Shown here piece after piece: positions 9,391-20,500 of a stretch of 64,000 nucleotides of DNA. Numbering within the stretch: position 1 is the stretch's first letter; each line of letters begins with the position of its first letter. The position numbers were made by a program, and so were the translations under genes. The stretch is from assembly GCA_029204225.1 (NCBI GenBank), contig CM055102.1:255501-319500 (forward strand), read 5' to 3'. This DNA comes from Diphasiastrum complanatum (lineage: Eukaryota; Streptophyta; Lycopodiopsida; Lycopodiales; Lycopodiaceae). Under the pieces are notes generated by a model, which searched no databases, had not been told where the DNA came from, and saw nothing but the letters and a program-made list of their open reading frames with translations.

Positions 9391-10665
9391 ATGGATTCCA
9401 GGAGAGGAGTATCGGGTCCTCGAGCTAGGAGTTTCTGCTGGGTTCTAGCCACCTGTATTCAGTTACTGCTGCTGGTAGAGTTATCGCAAGGTAGAAAATT
9501 GCAACAATCTTCAAGACAAAGAAGACTACAACCTTACACAGACAGCACCAACACTGCTAGGCATGGTCCTGCTGTGAAGTCATTCCAGGTTTCAGATGGA
9601 AGCTGGGTAGACTGTGTCCCAATAGAACAGCAAATTGCAGCCCACCACCCTGCCCTCAAAGAGCATATCATCCGGATGTCGCCATCATCATATCTGAATT
9701 TGCAACAAAATCACGTTAAGCCTCGAAGCTCGGGGCTGCACCCGCAAAGTTTTGCAAGGGAGCATGGAGGATGCCCTGAAGGTTGCATCCCGGTGCAACG
9801 AAGGGACCCAAAGCAGCCCCTTTTGAGGAAATACCAAACTCCAACGCTATCCGGGCAAGGAACCCCACATGAATACGCTGTAGTGGGAATGCCATCTTCA
9901 AAGGGAGCTTACCAAGGTTCCGGCGCAGTTCTGAGTGTCAATGCACCTGTCATAGGAGATCCCGCGTCGGAGTTCAGCCTTTCACAGCTTTGGGTTGTTG
10001 CTGGCCAATATGACAATAATTCCCTCAACACCGCCGAAGTTGGCTGGCAAGTGTATCCATCCCAGCATCCGTCGGACAACCCTTTAGCTCCACATCTCTT
10101 CGTCTACTGGACTGCAGATGCTTACAAGAGCACGGGGTGCTACAATCTGGGTTGTGCTGGGTTTGTCCAGACAAACAACAATTGGGTGCTCGGTGGAACC
10201 CTTTCGCCATACACCACTCTCGATGCCCATGCAAACAACGAAGATGAAATTTCTCTCGTCGTGCTCTACGACTCTACTATCCCCGGCTGGTGGTTGTCCA
10301 TCTCAGACACAACCATTGGGTACTGGCCCTCAAGTCTCTATACTACTCTGCAAGCGAGCGCTGATCTGCTGCAATGGGGCGGCGAAATCTTCCCATCCGC
10401 TACCACAGTCGGCCACACAACCACTGCTATGGGCTCGGGTGCATTTCCGATTGAAGGATACCCTGTGACTGCTTACCAGAGAAATGTGACGTATGCCAAC
10501 TCCCCCAATACATTCTTTGATGCCACTTTGGAGATTCAGGGTGTGACCAATGCAAATTGCTACAACAGTTCAATTGAACAAGGAGATTTCGGCAGCAGCT
10601 GGGGGAGTTATTTCTTTTTTGGTGGCCCTGGAGGAGGCAATGCTGCCTGCGTCAAGCAGAATTAA
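9391..10665 (+). CDS. Neprosin-domain secreted protein
   Basis: 424 residues in one exon. I start at ATG 9391 because it gives a clear signal peptide (residues 1-34, core CIQLLLLVEL, likely cut after LSQG); upstream codons in frame begin only at TTG. Residues 63-105 match the neprosin activation peptide (SWVDCVPIEQQIA, HHPALKEHII). Residues about 160-424 are the neprosin (DUF239) domain. The two glutamates that define this glutamic peptidase family are present: E216 in NTAEVGWQVYP and E332 in WGGEIFP. Family knowledge says neprosins are secreted prolyl endopeptidases made as zymogens; many plant members are untested. There are several Cys (C250, C255, C390, C420) and N-glycosylation sequons (N209, N365). 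The gene is intact and intronless, whereas many plant homologues have introns. The substrate is unknown. Confidence 0.93.
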   Translation: MDSRRGVSGPRARSFCWVLATCIQLLLLVELSQGRKLQQSSRQRRLQPYTDSTNTARHGPAVKSFQVSDGSWVDCVPIEQQIAAHHPALKEHIIRMSPSSYLNLQQNHVKPRSSGLHPQSFAREHGGCPEGCIPVQRRDPKQPLLRKYQTPTLSGQGTPHEYAVVGMPSSKGAYQGSGAVLSVNAPVIGDPASEFSLSQLWVVAGQYDNNSLNTAEVGWQVYPSQHPSDNPLAPHLFVYWTADAYKSTGCYNLGCAGFVQTNNNWVLGGTLSPYTTLDAHANNEDEISLVVLYDSTIPGWWLSISDTTIGYWPSSLYTTLQASADLLQWGGEIFPSATTVGHTTTAMGSGAFPIEGYPVTAYQRNVTYANSPNTFFDATLEIQGVTNANCYNSSIEQGDFGSSWGSYFFFGGPGGGNAACVKQN

Positions 10666-11587
10666 GGAGATGCCACGCAAATTGTCTTACCATAGTACCG
10701 ATCAATAGATTGATTGTTGTTCCATAATCTGTTGACATACGCTTAGAAAAACATATATATTATTCCAAAGTTCTGCCATTTCAGAATTTTACAAACAATC
10801 AAAGCTTTAAAAATTGACAAGACAATCCATTGTGTTATATTTTCCTCCACATGGCCAGTCCTAGTATGTTTTGATGTGTGTACATCGTTTTGCCTATGAA
10901 GGATCAGTAACACGGGTGCATTAACATATTTGAGGTTGCATGTCATTACAAAAAATGATATTGGTTTTCAACCTAAAACTTGGTGGTTGAAAGTGTGAAG
11001 TCCCCCCAATGGACCTTCTTTGAATGGGGCAAACTTTCCTTGTGATTCATTCCCACCAAAATGTTGTGAAGTTGATTGAACCTTATTTCAATGAGGCAAA
11101 CTTTCCATGTGAGTCAAATAGTTGTCCCTCCCAAGTACGTGAACTCTAAACAAGTTTGGGAGTGGAGTTAGCTCTGGACCTCAAGTCTTGGCCTAGCAAT
11201 TCTTGAACCTTGTTGCTTAGAGCTGGCCAACTTAAAATCTCAAAAAAATTCCAATCACTACAAGAAAGCAGAGGCTTTCCAGCGCTGATTTGTAACGTTT
11301 TCCAAAAAGATTGCCAAAAACTGGGCACAAGGCCGGTCAGCGGTGCGAGGCTTTCGGGCGTAATTGGCTTGTGACGATATAATCCTTGGAATTTTATCTG
11401 TTAAAATATTTGAAATTAGCTCATTTCTTCATCAAATATTTCAAGGCATATACTGTGACTTTTGATGGAATTTGATTTTATATCTATATATATATATATA
11501 TCAACATCAGAGGCCATTTATACCAGTGAAAACCAAAATGTGATAATATATGACATAACAATACTATCATAATCATGATCAAATGTG
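10666..11587. other. Intergenic DNA 3' of neprosin gene
   Basis: Includes the probable 3' UTR. AT-rich; no gene or element recognised. Confidence 0.4.
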
Positions 11588-11730
11588 TACCCATCACCAC
11601 AAACAACATATTTTTGCATCCAAGCAATCAATAAAATAAATAAAGAGAGCAATTCATGTAGTTAGTAGCATAGTAAGTTGCAGTACATCGATGATTTCTA
11701 TAATTCATCATCTATCTATTGAGCATTGAT
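11588..11730 (-). repeat. Dispersed repeat, copy 1 (inverted match at 40557)
   Basis: Reverse complement matches 40557-40693 at roughly 95% by eye, including CAACTTACTATGCTACTAAC and AAAATATGTTGTTTGTGGTG. Identity of the element is unknown. Confidence 0.8.
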
Positions 11731-11852
11731 ATCATTGTCATCATTTGTCACAATAATATGATCATGCGACAAATCTACCAAACTAAACAAGTCTATCTCT
11801 CATGTGAACAATTTAGATTACATAAATAGCTTATATGAAAATTACACCCCCT

Positions 11853-11857
<5 letters not shown>

Positions 11858-11938
<81 letters not shown>
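11858..11938. repeat. (CT)n microsatellite
   Basis: Perfect CT run of about 81 bp. Confidence 0.95.
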
Positions 11939-11941
<3 letters not shown>

Positions 11942-12725
11942 GCAGCTTGTCTAAGGGCATCGTGTTGCCAATCAAGTGTCCATGTCCTTGGAGAGAAGAG
12001 CAAGCTCATGAGGGTAAGGTTGTCTTCTATGCCCTCTCCTTAATATAGCTTGATCAACAGTTCCATGAGCTTTGGCTTCTTCATATCTCAAAATCTAGTT
12101 TTGCATTTCTTGACTATTAAGAATGCAAAAAATATTCACATTTTCCTTTGAAGGCCTCACTCATTCTCTTTCCCACTACATTTCCTTGAGGAACCTCTCC
12201 TACAAGGCACAAATCGTCTTTATTGTCCCTAAGAAATGGAATAGAAGGATCCCTATGAGCAAGAAACTTCTATATGATATACACCATGGATTCTTTCGAG
12301 ATGCTACCCTCAAGCCTTAATCTTTATCTTACGAAGTGTTTCAGTATTTTCATGAATTGTTCTAGAAAAAAAATCCATTGATAATGAAAAATGCATGTAT
12401 GTACATGTACAGATAATATTATATCAATGACAAATTAATTATCACGTGTACATCACTAAAATTTTAACAATGCTTACAAACTACATATACCCGCACTCCC
12501 CTATAGTATTGGTGTGGTTCGGCACCCCCATCATACTAAGCACTCTACCCAAGCTGGTAAAGCACGTTTTTCTCTCTCTAGAATTTTCTCTTTCTAGAAA
12601 GTTATTTTCTCTCTCTAGATTTTATTGATCCCCAGGCTTCCTTTAATCATGCCTAAATCGTGTGAGTTGATTGCACATCGATCTGAGCTCTCTGGACTCC
12701 GCTAGAACCGATCGAAGATTTTCAG
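11939..12725. other. Spacer, no gene seen
   Basis: AT-rich with short CTCTCTAGA clusters near 12570-12620. Nothing coding recognised. Confidence 0.35.
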
Positions 12726-12870
12726 CCATAGGAACTTGGCGCCGGCTGGATTTTGGTCACAGTGGCGCCGGGAGCGGCGTCGGCACCGTTGGCGCCGGGA
12801 GCAGCAGGGCGCTGCTGGCGCCGGGGACATAGCTGGCGCCGATGGCACCGGAAGTAAAGCTTGTAAAGGT
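12726..12870. repeat. GC-rich GGCGCCGG repeat block, copy 1
   Basis: GGCGCCGG or a close variant (such as GGCACCGG) occurs about six times in 145 bp within otherwise AT-rich DNA. Related blocks lie at 14840-15060 and, inverted, at 61730-61870. Confidence 0.65.
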
Positions 12871-12879
12871 AGCTCTACA

Positions 12880-12993
12880 ACAGTGCCCGTGTGGCAGCAC
12901 GACCGCTGTCCGAAAAAAAAAAACATGAAAAAAAATTTCAAAAAAAAAGAGTCCCGGGCAGCGCTCACGCTGTTTGCTGCACGGGAACACTAA
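12880..12993. repeat. Imperfect foldback with A-rich loop
   Basis: AGTGCCCGTGTGGCAGCACG at the left pairs imperfectly with GCTGTTTGCTGCACGGGAAC at the right; the loop is mostly A runs. Confidence 0.5.
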
Positions 12994-13308
12994 AATTTTA
13001 ATTATAATAGATCATGTTCCAAATACAATACACGACCTAAAAACCATAATCACAATTTTTTGTCTCTTATTAATGATTATACTTTCAGTCCTAACTTTTA
13101 TGTTTGTTTTTTAATAAGAATCATTTTCGAAAATAGATCCCAAATTGTGTTTCACAAAATATGATTTCACTTGGATTTATATTGTAAACGGAACAAGAAT
13201 ATTTACAATCAATCTTAATGTCCTTTGCCACGGAACATCATTTCACACATTCTTGTGCATTCTTAGCATTCTGCAGTAGTAAAATTAGTTTTAACATTTT
13301 TATGTATA

Positions 13309-13338
13309 GGGGAAGGCCCCCGCCCGTGGGCCTTCCCC
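13309..13338. repeat. Perfect 11-bp stem hairpin
   Basis: GGGGAAGGCCC at 13309-13319 and GGGCCTTCCCC at 13328-13338 with an 8-base loop. There is no gene immediately upstream and no U tract, so not a terminator. Confidence 0.75.
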
Positions 13339-13836
13339 ATCGTAAAGGCACTATGAAAATTTTTTCAAACGAACGTTTTTACTGAAGAAGTTTTTCTTTA
13401 CTGGAGCTTCGTAGGCTGCAGGGCGATTGATGGTGGGCGATGGAGGGACAATAATCTGTTGCAACGTAATACATTTTTATGTTGGATAAACATATTGGTG
13501 AATTTAATTTTATGGTAAAATAGTCTTGAAGAGGAACCTTACACAAATGTAATGGATACCTATGGTAGATTTGCCCAATTTTAGACAAATTAAAAAGCAT
13601 AAAATATATGTGTTTTTTTCAAAGGCAGATTTTGCATTTTTTTTTTTGCTTGCTTGTGCCCGTCTGTACGACTGCCATGTGGCACATTTGTAGTGGTCAG
13701 TCAAAGTCAAACCTGCCTATTATGCTTCGTAATGTACTTGTGAAAAATTTCTAGGTATCCATTATGCAATGGAAGAAGCCGGACACAGCCCATTCTGCCC
13801 AGTTTGGCTTTCCAAAAAAATTTAGACTCGGCCCCT

Positions 13837-14635
13837 CCTGTAGAATCATCTTCTTTGTGAATCGAAAGAAGAACTTCTTGCTCCATCTTGCCAGCTTTAA
13901 TGTCTAGCATCTTCTGCTTACAGTTTCTTGCAAAGTGACCTGGTTTCTCACAATAGAAACATATTCTTTTGCTAATGTCAACTGTATTTGAACTGCTCCC
14001 ACTTTTCTTCTTGAATTTGTCTTGCTTTCTTGTAAAGAAAAGAGTCTCAACACCTTGCGTTGTACTAACAATATTCTGTCCTTTTCTTCTTATTTCCTCT
14101 TGAAGAAGAATGCTTATGAGATTCTCCATTGTCATTTGCTTTGAGACAGCACTCAAGACAATATTCAAGTTCTCATAGGACTCCGAAAGGCTATAACACA
14201 CATTTCTTCTTCATTTACTATTGAACCAATAGCTGCCAACTGATCAACAAATGTTTTTAGCCTGGAGATATGAGTTGCAACAGAGTCTCCATCTTCCATC
14301 TTGAAGTTAATCAGCTGCTTTTGGAGATACATTCTGTTTGCAAAAGAAGGTGTCTCATAGAGAGCTAAAAGAACATCCCAAGCTTCCTTTGCAGACTTTG
14401 TAGTGCTAACATGAAGAAGTTGGGCATCTGCAAGATTTAACATTGTCTCTACTTTTGCTTTTACATCCTTCTTCTCCCAAGGCTCAATGCTTGCAAGATC
14501 TTCAAGTTTCACTTCAACTCCGGTACAACAGACCACAAACATTTATGCTCCAACAAAGTCTTCATTCTCAGCTTCCACATAATAGTTCTCTCCATTGAAC
14601 CTCTCAACCATACGGTACTCCACAACTTTTGACAT
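13837..14635 (-). pseudogene. Copia gag (UBN2 type) with zinc knuckle
   Basis: Starts at 14635 (MSKVVEYRMVERFNGENYYV), meets a TAA after about 30 codons, continues with DAQLLHVSTTKSAKEAWDVL, LQKQLINFKMEDGDSVATHI, a frameshift near 14190, then LLQEEIRRKG and the zinc knuckle CFYCEKPGHFARNC (CX2CX4HX4C). It is cut soon after, at the 13836 repeat boundary. Pol is absent. Confidence 0.8.
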
Positions 14636-14839
14636 TCTAATTGAGAGAGGATCATTGTAGAGCTTTAGTTAGAAAGCTTGACTCAAGACAATCTGTAGAA
14701 GAAGAGCACTTTCTCTCTCCTTATCTAGCAGGTAGATCGCTGACAGTTGAGCGGACTAGATAGATGTGCAGTCAGAGGGGAGGCCGCAATCGCCCGCTTC
14801 TAATAGATAATCGGTGAGAGTTGATGGCTCCACATAATT

Positions 14840-15060
14840 GTAGCAGCACCCTGGCGCGTCAGGGTGCGCCAGCCAGGGGCGGGCCAAAAAGGCTCAGGCG
14901 GGCGCCAGGGGGCAGGCAATGCCCAGGTGGGTGGGGTGCCGGGCAGGCAGGCCAGGCAGGCCTAGGTGGCGCCGGGCAGGCAGGTGGGTGGCGCCGGGCA
15001 GGCTCAGGTGGCGCCGGGAACCGGGCAGGTGGCACTGGGCAGCTTCACACCCACTTGCAC
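14840..15060. repeat. GC-rich GGCGCCGGGCAGG repeat block, copy 2
   Basis: Units of GCAGGC, GGTGGCGCCGGG and similar repeat through 220 bp. It begins with a hairpin at 14849-14867 (CACCCTG ... CAGGGTG); a sister hairpin lies at 15202-15223. Confidence 0.7.
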
Positions 15061-15308
15061 ACATGTGAGTAAGTAGGTGGGTTCAGTTATATATAGGTAT
15101 TGGTTTATCTCAGAGATTTGCTTATGGGATAAACCCTGGTGCCCGACACATGGCACCAGGGCAAGCAATTTAAAAAAAAAAGAAAAAAAAAACCTCCCTG
15201 CCTAGCCCACCCTGACGCGTGCGCAGGGTGCAAAAAATAAGAGTAGCCAGAGTTGATCAGTGGGTTCTGTGAGCCAACATGGGGCTGTACATGGCGCACT
15301 GAGTTATG

Positions 15309-15364
15309 CTTCTTGGTTTCCAAGGGGAGGCTCGAACCTGGGACCAAAGAAACTTTGGATGCTT
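15309..15364 (-). repeat. tRNA-derived SINE-like insert with 14-bp TSD
   Basis: On the - strand the insert holds CCAAAGTTTCTTTGG (stem-loop) and CCAGGTTCGAGCC, a perfect RNA polymerase III box B. It ends ACCAAGAAG, as does the insert at 22327-22412. The flanks CGCACTGAGTTATG are repeated exactly at 15295-15308 and 15365-15378. The box A region is short or partly within the duplicated target, so this copy may be 5' truncated. Confidence 0.7.
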
Positions 15365-15457
15365 CGCACTGAGTTATGGATGAACAATATTTGATAACAT
15401 GCTCAGCCAGCAGAGGATTGTGAGAGAAGCACCAGCCAGTAGAGGATCGCGAGAGAT

Positions 15458-15470
15458 GGCTCTGATACCA
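15458..15470 (-). other. Copia primer-binding site
   Basis: The - strand reads TGGTATCAGAGCC, the standard initiator Met tRNA site. Confidence 0.8.
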
Positions 15471-15498
15471 TGACATATTTCAGAGATCATGCAGCACC

Positions 15499-15561
<63 letters not shown>

Positions 15562-15727
15562 TAACTACATGCTTTATTGAATTAATGTTGAAATGAGGCG
15601 TAGCCTCTACATGAACAAGACGCACGGATGCAGTTCTGAAACGTTGTCGATCACAAAAGAAGCAACATGTATTAACCTAAAACAACTTAAAGTGCCCTAA
15701 ACCTAACATGACCTAAACCTACTTCTC
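15471..15727 (-). repeat. Partial Copia 5' LTR
   Basis: The LTR 3' end (TATGTCA on the - strand) abuts the primer-binding site. The LTR is cut on its far side near the inverted repeat at 15728. Confidence 0.55.
15503..15559. repeat. (GA)n microsatellite inside LTR
   Basis: Perfect GA run of about 57 bp, close to the LTR 3' end. Confidence 0.95.
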
Positions 15728-16110
15728 TAGCACGGGCCTCGCCCAAATTTTTTTGGAAATCCTTACCGGGCAGAATGGGCTGTGCCCGGCTCCTTCCATA
15801 AGGTTTCTCTCATGTGTTATGCAAGTTTTGCACTGACAGCTCTCAAATTATGCCATATAACAGTTATTCTGAATACACACAATTTTTTTTTGTAGTGCTT
15901 TACGAAGGAAATGGAGGAGCCTATCCCATCCTTCCACAGGCGAGAGATTGTATGGAATCAGTCTCTAGTGGGTGATTAATATGAAGATAGTATACGCTCA
16001 GCTGACAGATATTCTATATAGTTACAGCAGGTTTTGCCTGCAATTTCATCATTAGGAATCAGCACTCGAGATCAGATCTATCCGCAAAGAAATATCTGGC
16101 AGCGATCCAA

Positions 16111-16953
16111 TTAATAAGGCTTATCGCCCAAGATGGTTACTCGATGCATCAGGCGACGATGAGGCAGATAATCCGCAACACCATAGTGCTGTGTTACGCG
16201 GTTGTCCCAGAAACCTACATCGCCCACCTGCCACCGCCACCGCATGGTAAACTCCGGCCTAGCTGCATGTGCAAATAGAAATTCCAGCACCGCATCGCTC
16301 TCTGCCTTGCTCAGGTTGACGATCCGAGTGGTATGACCCTTATTCACGAACAACGCCTTGCGCTGCGTCTCGGGGTGGGTGCGCACCACGGGATGCACCA
16401 CCGGGGGATTTTTCCTCACTGCCTCCTCCCACATCGCCTTGGGGTCGCTCTTCACCTCATAGTGGTACCTCGGCTTCGAAAAAGACTTCAGAAAATTGTG
16501 CTCAGCTTTCAGCTCCAACAGAAAAGCCTGCATTGGCTTTGATAGAGCTTCAAAGGCAGCGATGCCGCTCGACCACAGGGTGTCGCCTCCACTGGGAGGC
16601 AGCTCCTTAGTTGCAAGGATCGTCCCCAAGGGAGGGGTCTTTATGAAGGAGACGTCTGTGTGCCATATATCGTTGTCTGGGGGATGATCCCCGTCGGAAT
16701 CCAGCACCATGACCTCTTCCAGCTCTGGCCCTAGATTGGCATAGATGGGATGGATGTGCAGGTCGCCGAAGCGCTTGGCGAAGGCATGCTGCTGCCGAGG
16801 AGTGATGGCTTGGCTTGTGAAGAAGATGACCTGGTGCTCCAGGAGGGCCTCGCGTATGGCTTTGAGTTGCGCATCGGGGAGTGGATCGGAGAGTGAGATG
16901 CCTTCGATGATTGCGCCGATCGCAGGCGTCAGAGGACTGATCTTCACAGCCAT
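16111..16953 (-). CDS. tauD-like: Bacterial-type TauD: taurine (sulfonate) 2-oxoglutarate dioxygenase
   Basis: 280 residues, one uninterrupted exon, ATG at 16953 and TAA at 16111. Length and layout match bacterial TauD (about 283 residues). The Fe(II) triad is H98 and D100 in DIWHTDVSF plus H256 in RVTQHYG; R271 (LMHRVTIL) should bind 2-oxoglutarate/sulfonate. Residues that contact taurine in E. coli TauD (from memory) also appear: H68 and Y71 in LHIHPIY, N94 in PPDND, F158 in FLKSF. The C-terminus ILGDKPY matches the enterobacterial form. TauD oxidises taurine to sulfite and aminoacetaldehyde, releasing sulfur. The usual plant clavaminate-synthase-like proteins are much more distant, so horizontal transfer is likely. 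The coding DNA is clearly more GC-rich than its flanks, but a plant-type microsatellite stack lies just 5'. No targeting peptide is visible, suggesting a cytosolic enzyme. Confidence 0.93.
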   Translation of the reverse strand: MAVKISPLTPAIGAIIEGISLSDPLPDAQLKAIREALLEHQVIFFTSQAITPRQQHAFAKRFGDLHIHPIYANLGPELEEVMVLDSDGDHPPDNDIWHTDVSFIKTPPLGTILATKELPPSGGDTLWSSGIAAFEALSKPMQAFLLELKAEHNFLKSFSKPRYHYEVKSDPKAMWEEAVRKNPPVVHPVVRTHPETQRKALFVNKGHTTRIVNLSKAESDAVLEFLFAHAARPEFTMRWRWQVGDVGFWDNRVTQHYGVADYLPHRRLMHRVTILGDKPY

Positions 16954-17007
16954 AGCCCAACACTTCTTTGTCTTTCTCCCTTCTGTTTTTTTTCCCTCTT
17001 GGAAAGA

Positions 17008-18888
<1,881 letters not shown>

Positions 18889-18889
18889 T

Positions 18890-18963
18890 TCTATGTGTTC
18901 CTTCCTATTGGAATCTAGTGAAAGACTATCTACCTCCAACTATTCTATTTGTTGTGAAGATTT
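18890..18963 (+). pseudogene. Copia gag N-terminal scrap
   Basis: Translates as MASMCSFLLESSERLSTSNY, parallel to the gag start at 41413 (GGYLLESSEKLTSTNYS). It is cut at 18964 by an LTR in the opposite orientation. Confidence 0.6.
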
Positions 18964-19592
18964 TGTGAATCACTAAGATCCAAAAACAACCCTTGATCTT
19001 TGGTTAAGAAGACAACACTATTTACACCATTTGCAATATAGAAAATCAACATCTACTTGATGAATGACATGAAAACTCAACAAGATATTGATCAAACATC
19101 AAACATATGAAATAATGAAGTTGTTGTCTATACAAAAATAGTAAGTTACTGTATTTCACACTGATCCGAATATCAACACATAAGAGCATTCTACACACAA
19201 GATTGCAAGATATCACCAATATAGTGCACCAATGGATAGATGGACCCAAGAGAACTCATGTATAAGCATGAGATGAGATAAGAGAGAAGAATTTGCTCTC
19301 CCACATGTGTACATCTATTTATAACAAGTCCATGCCCTATTTTGAATTTGGTTTCCCTTCATATAAACTTCTAGATCAAAAGCCTTACTAAAAATATGGA
19401 CTAGATTCAATGAACAAGATATTCAAATTTGAATATTCTAAACTCGACCTACTTTTATTTCACTTTTTAAAAGTAGTAATTCAAAAACATTTAGACTAAA
19501 ATAACTTTAAAATTTCTATCTCTAAGTGTAAAATGAAAATTGGCCTCAAATGTATTTGCCAAAAGATCAAACTAGTTGACAATTTCTCACAC
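18964..19592 (-). repeat. 3' LTR of the 19-23 kb Copia element
   Basis: On the - strand it starts TGTGAGAAATTG and ends GATTCACA, giving TGTGA...TCACA ends, 629 bp. The polypurine-like GTTGAAGAGGGAG lies just outside (19593-19605 on +). TATAAATAG on the - strand (19315-19323) is a likely TATA box. Confidence 0.7.
19315..19323 (-). promoter_or_regulatory. TATA box in Copia LTR
   Basis: TATAAATAG on the - strand, about 270 bp into the LTR, a normal place for a U3 promoter. Confidence 0.5.
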
Positions 19593-19750
19593 TCCCTCTT
19601 CAACTAGTTTTGGCATAGTTTTAATCATACTACTTTAATCCAACTTTAGAATGATCTCCATCCTAAGTATAGACCTCCTTTCTAAGGTTCCAAAGTAGCT
19701 TCCATAATTCATATAGAGAATAGTGTCCACATTGGATGCTTCACTATTTC

Positions 19751-20500
19751 TTACATCAAGATGTAACTAGAACATGACGAACCAAATAAAATGTAAATAA
19801 AATGATTCCACCATGCTTCCAACTCTGAACTCTCTGGAAAATAACAACAACAAAATAATAAATGTGTGTGATGACCACTTGCTTGCTTGTCTCCTCCATC
19901 TTTGTCCTTTCTTGATATGTGTCCATCATAAAATTCCATGAATGAGCCTCCATCTCCATCTTGCCATGAGAAAGAGTACAATAATGATGTCAATATAGCA
20001 CCATATGACGCCATATAACTAGTTGAGAGTACTAGTCCTTCTTCGAGATCTACTTGACACAAGAAAATGATCATGGATTCACCAAAAATTGACAATCTCC
20101 AAGTATTGCCACCAAGTAGCTCAACACTTGAGAACTTAGCCATGAATGAATGATATAATGGGCCTCCAATAGCTTCATTCCCATCAGCAAAACCAGCCAA
20201 GAATGCTAGTACAACTCCAACATCAAAATGATGCACACCAATGTAGCTAGTTTTACCATATCTTGACAATTTGCACACATTCACATAAAATTTCTCAAAC
20301 ATAAGATAGAACAAGTAAACTTGAACAACAATTTCTTGTTGCTATTTTGACCTTACTTGAGTCTTCAAACACCTGCAGCAACAGATCCAAAACATCTTTC
20401 CCAATTGACTCTCCTTTGATGCCCTTGACTAGCTCCAAATTGCCAACTTTCCTTTTGTCTTGTTGAAGTCCTTTGAGATCAACCTCTTGATTTTCCACTT
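19751..20500 (-). pseudogene. Unrecognised coding module replacing Copia RT/RNase H (copy C)
   Basis: Follows the integrase linker where reverse transcriptase should start. Segments: ELVKGIKGESIGKDVLDLLL, LQVFEDSSKV, then after a break FEKFYVNVCKLSRYGKTSYI, FGESMI, DLEEGLVLSTSYMASYGAIL, DGDGGSFMEFYDG and FCCCYFPESSELEAWWNHFI. Clear counterparts exist at 27943-28976 (KLVKSIKGEPHGQSILDMFL, YEHCHVNVLELSKFNETSSI) and at 37423-39240. No RT or RNase H motif is present. The region ends 150 bp before the polypurine tract and LTR. I do not recognise the protein. Confidence 0.6.

Larger units (their letters stand above)
13769..15800. mobile_element. TIR-bounded composite carrying Copia gag and 5' LTR
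   Basis: Imperfect inverted repeats of about 68-73 bp, 13769-13836 and 15728-15800 (shared cores AGCCCATTCTGCCC and TTTCCAAAAAAATTT), enclose 1.9 kb. Inside lie a - strand Copia gag, a GC-rich repeat block, hairpins, a tRNA-derived insert, a Copia primer-binding site and part of an LTR. I see no transposase and no clear target-site duplication. It may be a non-autonomous DNA element that gained retroelement DNA, or chance bracketing by two members of the foldback family. Confidence 0.5.

Noticed and set aside
11793-12043. Open frames made of Leu-Ser or Arg-Glu repeats across CT/GA tracts (also at 8600, 15500, 24480, 46070, 54700, 63200)
   Set aside because: They are translations of dinucleotide microsatellites with no other protein features.
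16111-16953. TauD as bacterial contamination
   Set aside because: It is continuous with plant microsatellites and repeats shared elsewhere in the window, with no other bacterial genes beside it. Only read-level data could fully exclude a chimera.
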